NCBI GenBank assembly: GCA_050084985.1
Contig: JBITNC010000001.1
Location: 79,670,001 to 79,734,000, forward strand
DNA from: Nageia nagi
Lineage: Eukaryota; Pinophyta
DNA: 64,000 nucleotides
Direction: 5' to 3'
Shown piece by piece: positions 1 to 11,670 of the stretch; positions within the stretch are counted from its first letter, which is position 1; every line of letters begins with the position of its first letter. A program made the position numbers and the translations under genes. The notes under the pieces are model-generated. The model was not told the DNA's origin. It saw only the letters and a list, made by a program, of their open reading frames with translations, and did not search any database.

Positions 1-436
1 CCATGAACTCATCATTGATCCAGTTGCACCCACAACCAACCAGTTATGTCCTGAGGTCAATGATTTTGTTTAAGTAGATGGAGGCACTTTCATCTACACT
101 TTGTCAATACTGCAACAACTTTTGTAGAATGGTAAAACTCCTTGAAAACTTGGACCCAAGGTAAATTTTCTTTAGCCTATCCCAAGCTTCCTTTGCTGAA
201 GTTGATGAAGAGATCATGAGAAGGACATCATCTGAAACTGCATGATAAATCATTGAAGTTGCTAACTCATTCTTTGAGTTGTATACTTCAAGAGCCTTCT
301 CATCGGTAGGAGCGACCAAGTCTTCACTAACTGTCTGCCACAGCTTCCTTGCTTGTAACTCAGCTTTCATACGAGGTTCCCATATTCCAAAGTTGGAACC
401 ATCGAGTATATGCTTGGGAACGAAGGTTTCAACCAT
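1..436 (-). pseudogene. gag: Copia gag, N-terminal part (A1)
   Basis: Starts at ATG 436-434 (MVETFVPKHILDGSNFGIWEP) and follows A2 gag closely, with the UBN2-type copia gag layout. The frame stops at a TGA (about 103-101) where A2 has CGA. A second stop, TAA for CAA, follows near position 50; both are C-to-T changes. At the left edge A1 keeps GATGAG where A2 has lost a G (47754), so A1 shows the ancestral frame at that site. The rest of gag and pol lies outside the window. Confidence 0.85.
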
Positions 437-1794
437 TGCTACAAAAAAAGAGTAAATATGCAATAAGAATGCAAACTTTTACAATTTTCCATCTATACAT
501 ATAAAACATCTAATAAGCAAACATGTCCTACATGTGCAAACTTATTAACCACGATCCATAAAAGGATAAAGTTGGGGTTATTTTCTTGTATAGAATTAGG
601 CCTTCACCTGGATGCCCGCAAGGTGGAGCCCAGGTACTACCAGTCCTCAACTAGTTCACCTTGGTCAATAATATACTCTCACTAGGAGAAGTACTTACTA
701 TTTTCCAAGGATCCGATGTATATTGGACTGGCCATTTTAATTATCTTGATTAAGGTTTTCAGTTTTCCTCCTAGGTTATCAGGATAATCCCTGAATGGAC
801 GTGCGGACATGTGGTATTACTACACACATGCCTGTCCACCTAATAGAGTTATGTCCAATCCAATAGAGGTCTTAGGGGAAATTAAGATGGACTTACCACC
901 ACTCAGTTCTTCGAACTAAAAGGGCTCCAGTCTACCCTGTCCTCACCTCGTGGCTCCCCAAACAAGTCATGTTGTGGAAAATACATGCAGATGTATTCAT
1001 TTTAGGGGTTACTTTCAAATTTTTGCGTATTGCAAGTATAAAGAAAATATGCAAAAATATAAAGTAAAGTGAAAATACTCCATCCACACGAACTTGAAAC
1101 CTTAAGAGTCCAAAATTGAGTCCAATGGGTTTTGTACTAACCCCTAAAGGACTTTTACATTTTTCATATTTTTGCTCAAGTTCAAAAATAATGAATTTTT
1201 CAAATGCTAAGTCCTATTTAGCATTAATCCATAACTTAAACATGTATTAGTCCATGACTTAAAATTATGTTTTAAACATGCATCATGCATTTTAACGTAA
1301 AAATTTAAGTAACATGCAAGATCTATTTAGCATAACATGCAAGATCTATTTAGCATGCAAGATCCATAAAGATTTAAGTAAAAAATGATAAAAATCCCCC
1401 CCATTTTTACGTAAATTACTAACAACTTGGATGCTAAAAAATTATGGTTAAGTGTGAGGCCTCCCTATGTGTCACTTAAGGGATTATCCCTAAAAATCCC
1501 TTAAATATTGAAGTGGACCTAGACTTTTTAAAAAATCAAATCAAAGGTGTAGTGGGTAAACAAAATAAATACCCAACAACTAATGTTGACAAAAAAAAAT
1601 AAAAAGGGCCATGTGTAAGCCTCATGGAGGTTGAGAAGCTGGGTAGGGGTGGCAGGAGAGACCAAAGTGTGTAGAAGGGTGGTGAGTCACAGGGAGTGTG
1701 AGAGGCTGGGCTGTAGAGGGAGTCTAAGGTGGCAAGGAGGCCGTGTAGAGGGGTGGAGGTCACGTGAGGTGCATGGGGTGGTGGTTGACCAACC

Positions 1795-2480
1795 TAGTTC
1801 ATAGAGTAGTGATCTTTGCAATCCATAAAACATGGCTGCATCATGCATCTTATTTTGGGGCATAACCAGTGTGCATTGGTAGTCCATGGAATGTAGGCTG
1901 CATCAGGCATGTTGGAAAACAAGTCTGGCATGCGTAGCCTATGATCATTGCAGTCCTAGAAACATGGTCTGCACCATGGTCAAACAACATGCAGACCCTA
2001 TCAATTTTGTGCATGATCGAGCTGGCGAGGGAGGAGGGTGTGTTGTGTATTACCTGTGAGATGGGGTCTGCATCAGGTAGTTTGTTAAATACCTTTGCAG
2101 ACCTTTGGCTACACCATGCATCATTGTTCCCTCTGAATTGATCCTAGCTAGGCATTCTATCAAATAATGCCCACGAGGAAGTTAGGGAGCTATGCATCGA
2201 TGGCGAGGGAGGTGGAGACAGGTGTGTGATAGAGACCAAGTCACATAGCTATTTGGTGCATAGCCCTGGATCATGGTAGTCCATGTAACTTTGTCTGCAT
2301 CTGGTGAGCATTGGACGCCAGGAAAATGGGGTCTACAGCATGTATCATAGCAAATAATTCAGGTGCCTTTCAACGTATTCCATTGGTGCATATCAGTGAA
2401 TTGAGACTGCATCTAGATGAGGCATGTTGTCAAACAATTCGTGTGCCTGAAGGACATGGTTGTATGGCCAGTCGGGAGGA
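1795..2480 (-). pseudogene. Decayed PPR motif fragments inside A1 leader
   Basis: Reading the minus strand gives several separate pieces of PPR repeats. At 2308-2233: DADKVTWTTMIQGYAPNSYV. At about 1978-1922: ADHVSRTAMIIGYA. At about 2085-2035: FNKLPDADPIS. At about 2435-2350: ELFDNMPHLDAVSIH. WTTMIxGYAxNxY and LFDNMP are hallmarks of plant PLS-class PPR motifs, which in intact proteins bind organellar RNA. The pieces lie in different frames, separated by C/T-rich DNA, so nothing is translatable as a PPR protein. They look like captured host-gene sequence that decayed inside the element. Confidence 0.7.
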
Positions 2481-2767
2481 GGAGCAATCATGGGAGGAGG
2501 AGGTAGGTGCGGGAGGAGGAGCGAGATGCATGCAAGAGGCCACGCTATGTATTTGACCCCCCCCTCCCCCCCGATTAGTTAAGAAAATTGTATACAATTT
2601 AAATTGTAATCATACGAATTAAATTTGAATCGTATATATTTTTTTTGGTTTTATTTGCCCTGACCTGCCCGATATAGTTTTTGATTATATTTTAAATGAA
2701 ATTAAAATATAAAAAATAGATATATATATATTATTTAATTACATTTTAAATAGATTTAAAATATAAA

Positions 2768-2804
<37 letters not shown>

Positions 2805-3447
2805 ATTGAAATAAAATTATATATATAATTTTGTTTTGATTAGTTTAAACAAATTTAAAACAAAATAAGAAATAAAATATATATATATATATATATTATT
2901 GAGCCTTTGAATATATTATTGTGCCCCTAAAATTGTGGTAGAACTAAAAAAAATTGTCCTCCTCTCTAACTTTTTAAATGTTCATGCCTCATTAAAAATA
3001 CCATTAACATAAAAAATGGTGGTATATGTAGGAGAAATTTCACAATAATATATTACTATTTTTTAAGCAAATAGTAATAACATAATAATTAACATATAAC
3101 ATAAAAAATGTTAGTATAAATATGGGCATTTCATAGTATCCTCTTAAAAACATATAGCATGTATTGAGCATTTTTGTAAAAAAATGCTACTAACATAAGA
3201 GGTTAGTATAGAAAAAAAAATACTTGCATTGTCATTTTAATCATATTTTGCAAGAAATAAGCTCCAATATCTCACAAAATATGTTAGTATCTAATGCAAT
3301 AATCCAAAAAAAAAATGATCAAATAAGGAGGAACTTTATACCTTTTCTTAAAAATTTACCTCACCAATGGGGTGTAAGATGAGGAATGAAGAAGGATGAA
3401 GAACCTCCAAGATGTAGCTTCCACACCAAAAGAAGATCTTCCACAAC

Positions 3448-3462
3448 AAGGCTCTGATACCA
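3448..3462 (-). other. Primer binding site of A1
   Basis: Minus-strand TGGTATCAGAGCCTT begins two bases inside the 5' LTR end, the usual copia primer site complementary to the 3' end of initiator tRNA-Met. Position and sequence match the A2 site at 44428. Confidence 0.88.
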
Positions 3463-3464
3463 AT

Positions 3465-3947
3465 TGAAGGATTTGAACTAGATCTAAACAAATCCTTTAG
3501 GACCTAAGACTAGGAAACTCAATCATACACAAGATAACACAATCACTCAAGATAACACAAGTGTAATGTGGTTCCTCCCTCCTTGGGAGTACATCCACAA
3601 CTAGTATCTCAATTCTCAAGTATGCCTCTCTTACAACTATACTCTTCCTCTCCTACATAACTAGTAGAGTAATCTTACTCCAAGAACTTAGTTATGTTAC
3701 AAGAGGAGAGGCCCTCTATTTATATCTTGAGAGCACCTCCCTAACCTTCCTTTAACCCAAGGGTAAGGTTAGGGTTACATTAAATGTATCACCTAACTTT
3801 AACCTACCAACTAACCACTTTGGTAAAGTCAAAGTCTACATATTAAAGAATTCTATTAATCTCTTAAGGTATCTACATACCCTTAAGGGATTAATTGAAT
3901 TTACAAGGAGTTTAGATATTCACAATATTTCATTACAAATTCTAACA
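3465..3947 (-). repeat. 5' LTR of copia A1
   Basis: 483 bp, TG..CA termini in minus orientation (starts TGTTAGAATTTG at 3947, ends AAATCCTTCA at 3465). It aligns over its length with both 498-bp A2 LTRs. A TATA-like TATAAATA lies at 3717-3724 (minus strand). Just upstream of it is an imperfect palindrome built on CCTAACCTT/AAGGTTAGG (about 3752-3790), also present in A2. The A2-like sequence stops abruptly at 3947, where PPR-like DNA begins. Confidence 0.9.
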
Positions 3948-3952
3948 GTTGG

Positions 3953-5850
3953 GAACCAAATGTAACAACATAATCTTTTTATGTCTTCTACTCACATGCA
4001 ACTAATGGATAAGAGTTTTATATACTTTAATAGAATGAGTGACTACCATATCACAACCAAGTTTATCTCTAATATTATTGGAAGGGATATTATTGTGAGC
4101 GTCATGATAAACATGTATGCAAAATGTGCAAGAATACAAAAGGCCTAGGGATTGTTTCAAAATATGCATGATGCAAAAACACTTTTTTGGAAAGCAATTA
4201 TTAGAGGTTATATAATTAATGGCTACAACAAGGATTCCCTTAAGCTCTTTGATCTATTGAAGCACTTGGGAACAAACTATAACAACATAATATTTGTATT
4301 TTTTCTACTCACATGCAACCATGTAGGTTCGATGAATGAGGGTTCTATATACTTTAATAGCATGAGTGATTGCCATATTGCAACCAAGTTTATCTCTAAT
4401 ATAATTTCAAGGGACATTATTGTGAGTGACTTCATAGAAATGTATGCAAAATATGTAATAATACACAAGGCCCAAGGATTATTTCATGATGTAAATATAG
4501 TTTCATGGATTGTAATGATTGGAGGTTATGTAGTTCATGGCTACAACAAGGATACCCTTAAGCTTTTTAATTTTCTAAATCACTTAGGAAAAAACTATAA
4601 CAATATAATCTTTTTATGTGTTCTACTCGCATGCAACAATGCAAGTTTGGTAGATGAGGGTTATATATAATTTAATAGCATGAGTGACTGCCATACTACA
4701 ACCAAGTTTATCTCTAATTATTTTGCAAGGGATATTGTTGTGAGTGTCATGATATATATGTATGCAAAATATGCAAGAATACACAAGAAATGGGGATTAT
4801 TTCATAATATGCATGATGCAAATACATTTTCATGGACTGCAATGATTAGATGTTATGCAATTCATAATGATAAAAAGGACACCCTTAATCTCTTTGATCT
4901 ACTAAAGCACTTGAGAACTGACCATAACAACATAATATTTGTATATGTTATACTCACATGCAGCTATGAAAGTTTGGTGGATGAGGGTTGTATATACTTT
5001 AATAGCATTATTGACTTCCATACTACAACCAAGTTTATCTCTAATATTATTGAAAGAGATATTGTTGTGAGTTCCCTGATAGACATGCATGCCAAATGTG
5101 GAAGAATATACAAGGTCTAGGAACTGTTTGACAACATGATACACACAATTTCATGGACTTAAATGATTTGAGGTTATGCAATTTATGGCTACAACAAGAA
5201 AAACCTTAAACTCTTTAATTTTATGAAGCACTCAAGAACCAACCCTAATAGTATAACCTTTATATGTATTTTACTAGGATGTAGGCATGCAGGTCTAGTG
5301 GATGAGGGTTGTAAATACTTTATTAACATGAATGATTCTTAATCCATTTTTCTTGGGATGAATCATTATATATGCATTATTGACCTTCTTGGCTATGTAT
5401 ATCTTGAGGAAGCTATGAAATTTATTGCCAATATGCCAAAAAATTGACTACATAAGAATGTAGGAATAGGGGATTTTTTAGCAATAATTTTTTTTTTGTT
5501 AGAGCCTAAATATGCTCCATATTATGTTCTTATTTCAAACATTTATGCTAAAATGGGAAGCGAGGATGATGTTCAAAGATAAAGAATACTTATGTATGAT
5601 AGAGGAATCAATATTAAGAAACTTGGATGTAGTTGGATTGAAGTTGATAAAAAGGTACATACTTTTCTTTTAGGAGATAAATCACGATTCACACCCACAA
5701 ACATAGGATATATATGGAAAATTAGATAAAATATCAATTGAGATAAAGGCATGGGGATATATTCCAAATACAATACCTATGATGAATGATGTGTAGGTTG
5801 AAAATGAATAATTTCTTCTCTACTAGCATAATGAAGAGTTGGCAATTACA
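3953..5850 (+). pseudogene. PLS-DYW class PPR pseudogene with tandem internal repeats
   Basis: Translated across frames, this region reads as successive PPR motifs, for example MYAKCARIQKA, LFDLLKHLGTN and FISNIIERDIVVSSLIDM. Then come E/E+ motifs (YAPYYVLISNIYAKMGSEDD at about 5517-5575, then LGCSWIEVDKKVHTFLL) and the first residues of a DYW-like domain (HNEELAIT at about 5829). Intact members are organellar RNA-editing factors. The longest open stretches are 4152-4670 and 4680-5120; stops and frameshifts are frequent. A unit of about 325 bp repeats with anchors near 4025, 4352, 4670 and 4998, and the copies are much more alike than ordinary PPR repeats. Copia A1 lies against its 5' side and copia A3 cuts it off at the start of DYW. 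Confidence 0.85.
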
Positions 5851-5853
5851 TCT

Positions 5854-6399
5854 TGAGATAACTAAGCCTATATAACTAAATTCCTCAACTACCAAGATCT
5901 CATGAAAGCTCTCTAAAACATCACACAATAGCATAAATATAATTACCAATATAACAAACTTGAAACCAATATAAATTAGTTTCTCTAACCATTAGAGTAC
6001 ATCCACTAAACTAAGATCTTTATCCTCAAAATTAACTCTCCTATAAGAACTCTTTCTCATTTCTCCTAAAAATGCTAGAGCATAACATTAATACAAACTT
6101 GATTGAGTAATATCAAGGAGAAAGCACTCTATTTATAGGATAAATCCTCCCTTGGATCACTCTTTTAACCATTGTACAATATAATGATATGCAACACCCT
6201 TTTATCCAATGGTCATGCTCATGAGATGGAGTGTAGGATAAGTTATATTATTTTCTTCACAAATACTTAAAAGGTATCTAGGGATACTTTTAATTATTAG
6301 AGAAGTTACATTATCATATTCACTAAATACTTAATATACCTTTAAGTATTAAGTGAGTTACATAAAGATCCTTACAACAGTGTATTATACATTTCAACA
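5854..6399 (-). repeat. 3' LTR of copia A3
   Basis: In minus orientation it begins TGTTGAAATG at 6399, immediately after a polypurine tract, and carries a TATA-like TATAAATAGAG near 6139-6129. The far end is placed at 5854 (..TCTCA) because PPR-DYW coding ends at 5850; it could be off by several bases. The sequence differs strongly from the A1/A2 LTRs although the coding regions are related. Confidence 0.7.
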
Positions 6400-6411
6400 T
6401 TCCCCCTTAAT
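6400..6411 (-). other. Polypurine tract of A3
   Basis: Minus-strand TTAAGGGGGAA directly abuts the TG of the 3' LTR, the position used to prime plus-strand DNA in LTR retrotransposons. A2 has AAGGGGGAG at the same place. Confidence 0.8.
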
Positions 6412-7128
6412 GTAATATTTGGGTAGAGAAAAGAGGACAGAAGAAATTGATGCTTCTCCTCCATAGAGATACAATTGAAGTTGAAAACATTTACATATTT
6501 GAGAAATAAATAAGATCTTAGATTAAGTTTCATTATATTACCATTTGAAAAAATAGCTTACAATATAATCATTAACCATAATTGGTTTCATTGTACAAAG
6601 TAGTCATTTAATAACAAGTTTACATGATGACCCTCCATGAGCCTACCCACTCAAAGTAGGTAATTTGCACTCTCAAGAAGAAACCTACAAGCTAGAAGCA
6701 ACTCATAAACAACATCAATTAGATGCATCATATAAATATTCATATCAACATAAGATAAATGAATTAGTTAATGCCATGCATAAACTGATCAATGGTGTAC
6801 TATAAGTAATCATAAAGATGCCAAACCAATACTTAGTCACTAGTTGTATAAAACATGTGTTGATCAACATAAAAAAATAGAGCATAAGCACATATAAATT
6901 CCTCACATATGGATAACTAAATAATGATAAAATGCAAATATTGATTCCTCACATATTGATAACTAAAATAATGCTAGCAAAATCCATCATATGCTCAAAA
7001 AATGTACAGCTAGTTCCTCACATGGAGCAAACTAACAACAAAGGCATACATAAAAAAATCAACACTATACAACCAAAAAATCCTCCTAGGGATGAAGTTG
7101 TCATCATAGATATGAATTCAATAAGAAT
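6412..7128 (-). other. 3' UTR of A3 with hairpin repeats
   Basis: About 0.7 kb between pol stop and polypurine tract. It holds one good copy of the hairpin seen in the A2 3' UTR (arms TAGTTC 7011-7016 and AAACTA 7029-7034 on the plus strand). Two weaker copies, around CCTCACATAT, lie at about 6900-6920 and 6946-6966. The final part resembles the end of the A2 3' UTR. Confidence 0.55.
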
Positions 7129-8121
7129 TCAACCTTTACTCCCCCTTGAAGGTAGCTTCATCAACGTAATAGATTCCCTAAGCTTGCAAAATTAAGCTTC
7201 AAGAAGGGGCTTAGTGAATAAATTAGTAAAGTTTAAGAATGATTTACATTACTACAATTGAAGGATACCATCCAAAATCTTCTCCATGATAAAGTAGGCT
7301 TGGATTTCAACATACTTTGTTATTTGATGGAAAATAAGCTTCTTTGGTAAATAAATAACTGACTAATAATCTAAAGAAATATGAGATGGTTGAGCTTGCT
7401 CATATCCAATTTCTTTCAAAAGATGACTAAACCAAATAGTTTCCTGGGCTATGAATAACATGGATTGATATTATGCTTATGTGGTGGAGAGAGAAGTAGT
7501 AGGTTACTTCTTGTAAGCCAAAGAGATATCACCTAAACTAATGCTAAACACATAAGCAAAGGTAGATTTCCTATCATCTATATCTCCTCCGTAGTCAAAA
7601 TCTTAGAACTCTGAGAAAATAAATGTGTAGCTTGGAATACTTGAGAGCAAGGTCCTTTGTTCCCATAATATACCTCAACATATAGTTTTTACATAAACCA
7701 TGCTATAATATTTACTACAAAAGTAATATTTGACATGGAGATAGTCAAGTAAAGAAGACTACCAATTAGTTGCATGTAATATGTAGCATCTACGAACTAA
7801 GATTTGGAGCTAAGAGTTAGATTTATTCTAGGAGAGACTAGGATCATAACAAGTTTATATTATTTCATTATAAACTTTTACAAAATATCTAAGATATACT
7901 TAGATTGACTAAGGTAAGTACAATACTTGTATTGGTACACTTGCATACCAACGTAGTAGTGAAAAAGACCAAGATTAGTCATTTCAAATGTTGCCTTAAG
8001 TTTGGATATGCACTCTTGGATAATTTTTACATTATTACCTATGATCAAAATATCATCCATATAGAGAAGAATCAATATTAATTCTTGTCCCTAATTGAGT
8101 ACATATAGATTGGTATCAGAG
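7129..8121 (-). pseudogene. pol: Copia RT C-terminal half and RNase H (A3)
   Basis: Minus strand from 8121: SDTNLYVLN, then catalytic LLYMDDILIIGNN (YMDD at 8063-8052), YVGMQVYQYK and LSQSKYILDIL. Further left are LIGSLLYLTISMSN and, near 7200-7129, the RNase H end KLPSRGSKG followed by a stop. Each block has a direct counterpart in A2. Several stops and frame changes fall in the RNase H part. The stretch begins exactly at the insertion at 8122; its other half resumes at 12957. Confidence 0.85.
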
Positions 8122-10350
8122 TGTAATGCATCCTCTTATTATATACATCCAAAACCCTAAATTTTAGACCTATTATTTTTTTTTTAATTTAAACACTCAA
8201 AATATTTAGGAATGGATTTAGATAATCCACATGAGCTTGTCAATGCTACTAGCTAGTCAACATCCACATGGAAAGATTGAAATTTTTTGGATTATCCAAC
8301 CGAATTAAATCTCTTTTGGTGTTCATTCCATAAATGCTCATCCTATTGAGGAGATGTCTTAAATGTGACCCCCACCATTTCCACTTCATGAAATATGCAA
8401 CAAATATTTTGGACATGATGTAGTGGTTTCCTACTCAGGGTCCATATCACTTGAGAGAACATACATCCACTAGGTTCTAGATCCTCACTCGATGATAACC
8501 CTTTGACTCAAGGAGTAGATAGTTTATCCTAGGAAAACTTCCTTATGAATAGAAAATGTCATCACCTATGGAAAAATCATCATACTCCTATGTTCTTAAC
8601 TGTAAGTAGTATTACTACTAAATTAACCTTCACTTGGTAATCATAGTTTTATTAACTACTATCCTCATCTAACACTCTTTCTAGGATATGAGAACTAACC
8701 TACCCATATCTATTGGCTAGGCTCACCATGAAATTTGGCATCCCCATATTGATATCTTGGGGACATGGTATTGAAACCCAGTGATTGTATAGTCTAATTA
8801 ATTTAAAGTAAGGTGTAAAATAAAAATCATCCATGATCTAACAATACTATATCATATGCAGGAAGACTCAAAACAACTTGTTTAGGAATTCACATAAGAG
8901 ATTTGGAGTACTAAAAATACCCATATGCATGGTACTATGAAATTAATATCACTTTATAAAAGCTCTTATACTAATATTTAGTAACATGCATTAAAAGGAC
9001 ATTAAAGTCAATTACTGCTATCAAGAAGTGCATCGTAAAGTGATCCATACTCAAGGAATATTATTCTAAAATATTATTTAATAAGGGATGTTAAACTAAT
9101 GAATATTCCATACCATTCATTATCAAATACATCAAAAGTTTCCTTTTTGGTTGGATTGATTCTTTAGGGTTTTCTCTTTCATCTAGGTCATTATCGAGTT
9201 TACTACCCATATATTACATTATCAGATCTACTAGATATTTATGGATTGTTATTAAGGTTTACCATTAAGCCCATGTATGAGTCTTAACAACATCACTATA
9301 ATACAAGGCCATTAATTTACTACTAATTACTTCCACTTGAACCATTATCATTCATCATATCATCCTTTGTGAGGTAACATATACTAAAGGTATTAGATAT
9401 ACACTTAGGTTATGTCAATTTGTTTTCAATTTGATTCTTAATATTAATAAGATGCTAATGTTCATTTGTAAGATCTTATGTATTTCCAACTTGATCCCAT
9501 CTCAATCCTATTGAGATTCGAGGATCTTTGGGGTTCAACAATCTTTTCTTTCTCAATGAGAACTACATTTGTGTGTCCTAAGGATATTAAGGTTAACTTA
9601 CCATGTATTAATGTACTAAATTCTAGTTCCATATATAAGGAGTTAAGACTAATAGCAATCTATATGATTATTCATGATAATTAATCTCCTTTATGTCTTT
9701 CTATTATTTCAACTTATTAGCAAGATGTAAAATTAAACACATTCATCAAATTGAGTTAGGATATATATTTATCACCATAATGAGTTTTACTTACCCTAAT
9801 AATTACACTTCTATCTATATCATACCAAATTCCATTCTATCATTCATTTACAAGCATAAAATAAGATTTCGATGTTATCCTTCTATTTAGTACTACTCAT
9901 TCATTTTTCTTGTATTACAAATAGTCTTTACGAATTGTATTTATCTTGAGACCATTATACTCATCATAAAATATAAATTAGGGATTACATTATATATATA
10001 TATATATTCAATAAATACCTTGTAGGGAATCTAAATGGTTTCGAAGAACCCATTTAAGCTCAACAATACTTATTAAAGTAAAATCTAAAAGATTACATGA
10101 AGGCTCCTTCAATTAATAATACAAGGTTTATTACATAAGAAAAATAAAAGAAGGTAACCATAAATATTTAATAAGGGTCCCTTTACAAACTTGAGGCAAT
10201 AATTACATGTAATGAATTCAACACTTGATTTGAATACAATTTAATTCTTTGGTGTTGCTCTTCTCATCTTCATATTCAAACTTTGCCCAAAGATAAAGGG
10301 ATTGGGTCAAGTACTAAGGAGGTGAAGAGTTTGAGGATTAGGACAATCCC

Positions 10351-10362
10351 TTTTTATTTATA
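10351..10362 (-). promoter_or_regulatory. TATA-like box in the giant LTR
   Basis: Minus-strand TATAAATAAAAA, followed by an A/G-poor leader-like stretch (ATTGTCCTAATCCTC). If this is the LTR promoter, U3 is about 2.6 kb and R-U5 about 2.2 kb. Confidence 0.4.
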
Positions 10363-11089
10363 TGACCATGATACAATATGAATTTAATTATATAAAATTT
10401 CATGCAAACTATTCTTATGGACCTTAGGAGGTTTTAAGCCCTCTTTAGACCTACCTCCCTTCCTTGGTCACTTAATGGAGAAAATCGATACATATGAACC
10501 TTATTTCATTCATTTTATCATGATATATATATCCTTAGTTTTTAAATTCTCTTCATACAATCATTCATAATTTCATCATTAAATATAACGTAAATATACA
10601 CTCATTAAATTTAATACAATTATAACAACTATTCTCTCATTATTTAAAGGGAATTATTTATATCACATTATCTCTATTAATGAACTATTAATAATTTTAA
10701 TACCAAATAACATTCTTATCAGCTTTATTATGATGGAGGCATATTATTAAAGATTTAAAATAACCTCTAATTAAACTCTTTTTTTATTTCATCTCAAAAG
10801 ATAAATGATCACCAATATGAAATTTTCAAAAAAACCAAAATCGTGGTTTCCTAAAACCATTTTATCAAAGATAAATAGAGATCTTCAGTAATCATACGTT
10901 GATTCAACTTAATTATGTAGGGAGAATGAAATAGGATACTCTTCTAAAGTGTAAGGGCCAAAGTGTATAAGATTCTTATTAGAAAACAATAATAAAATAT
11001 TGCTACTATCATATGAAAACCAAAATATGAGACCTTTACAACATATTCTAAAGTGTGCCATCGAGGGAGCGCATAAAGAATGTATGGAG

Positions 11090-11670
11090 GACCATAAAAG
11101 AGTAGTTGAAATGGTTTTACATCAAACATTAACGTTGAGAATTCCTTAATGGTAGTTTGCTAAACATAAGAGAATACACAAGGCCCTACAAAATGTTTGA
11201 TAATGGCATGTAGTAGACAAGTTCATGGACAAAATACACACAAAATGGATATTTGGAAGGGTGTGCATCACTCAATATCAAAATCAAATTCTAAAACCTT
11301 TTTCAATGTTTTCCTAGTGTATGACTTCATGGAAGTTTGAGACAAAGGTGTGAAGATCTATCAAAGTGTAATTGAAAATGGTATCATATCTCATATATAT
11401 ATATATGGTCAAAACATGTGGAATACATAAGGCTCAATAATTGTTCAAAAAAGTTTCATGATTTAAATTGCTTGCAAGATCAACATAGAGTGCATTTTCT
11501 TAAAGGCGCATTGTAAATGCAATATTTGAGGATTTATCCAAATGCTAAAACCTTTACCATCATTTTTTCAACATGTGACAGGTTTGGAGATATACCAAAG
11601 AGTAGTTAAAATGGTTTTACATCAAATATTGTGGCCATAGCCATGAAAGAACACAATGAGGAGTAAATGT
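11090..11670 (+). pseudogene. Weak PPR-derived remnant inside the giant LTR
   Basis: Short pieces on the plus strand recall PPR linkers: KIYQSVIENGIIS (about 11352-11390), EIYQRVVKMVLHQ (about 11588-11626), PNAKTFTIIFSTCDRFGDI (about 11540-11595, other frame) and RIHKA near 11165. The phrase reading VVxMVLHQ occurs twice about 500 bp apart, as in PPR tandem arrays. Frames shift often. Similarity is to the general PPR pattern only; it could be chance in part. Confidence 0.4.

Larger units (their letters stand above)
437..3464 (-). other. Long leader of A1, probable intron 3359-439
   Basis: About 3 kb between PBS and gag ATG with no copia coding sequence. A donor-like GAG|GTAAAT (intron start 3359) and an acceptor-like T-rich ...TTTTTGTAG (intron end 439) bracket it, at the same places as in A2. 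The interior, in minus orientation, is C/T-rich around 1600-2560 with decayed PPR motifs, and AT-rich elsewhere. It includes a TA microsatellite (about 2773-2800), a second TA run (about 2879-2896), and a short tandem repeat of the unit AACATGCAAGATCTATTTAGC (1310-1370). Splicing is inferred, not shown. Confidence 0.6.
1..3947 (-). mobile_element. Copia element A1, 5' part, cut by window edge
   Basis: Ty1/copia retrotransposon on the minus strand. Reading right to left it has a 5' LTR (3465-3947), an initiator-Met-type primer binding site, a leader of about 3 kb, and the start of gag, which runs off the left edge. It is the inverted counterpart of A2 at 43928-52697: positions 1-1140 match the reverse complement of about 46620-47765, and the LTRs are clearly homologous though diverged. 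Several CG sites of A2 are TG or CA here, and gag has nonsense changes, so A1 is the older copy. The five bases outside the LTR (3948-3952, GTTGG) should be one target duplication; the partner lies outside the window. Confidence 0.9.

Noticed and set aside
1300-1385. Short regularly spaced repeats that could suggest a CRISPR-like array
   Set aside because: Only about three AT-rich units without unique spacers; a plain tandem repeat in plant retroelement DNA.
8111-8121. Plus-strand TGGTATCAGAG resembling a copia primer binding site
   Set aside because: It is the reverse complement of RT codons of A3 (CTCTGATACCA, reading SDTN), and no LTR ends before it.
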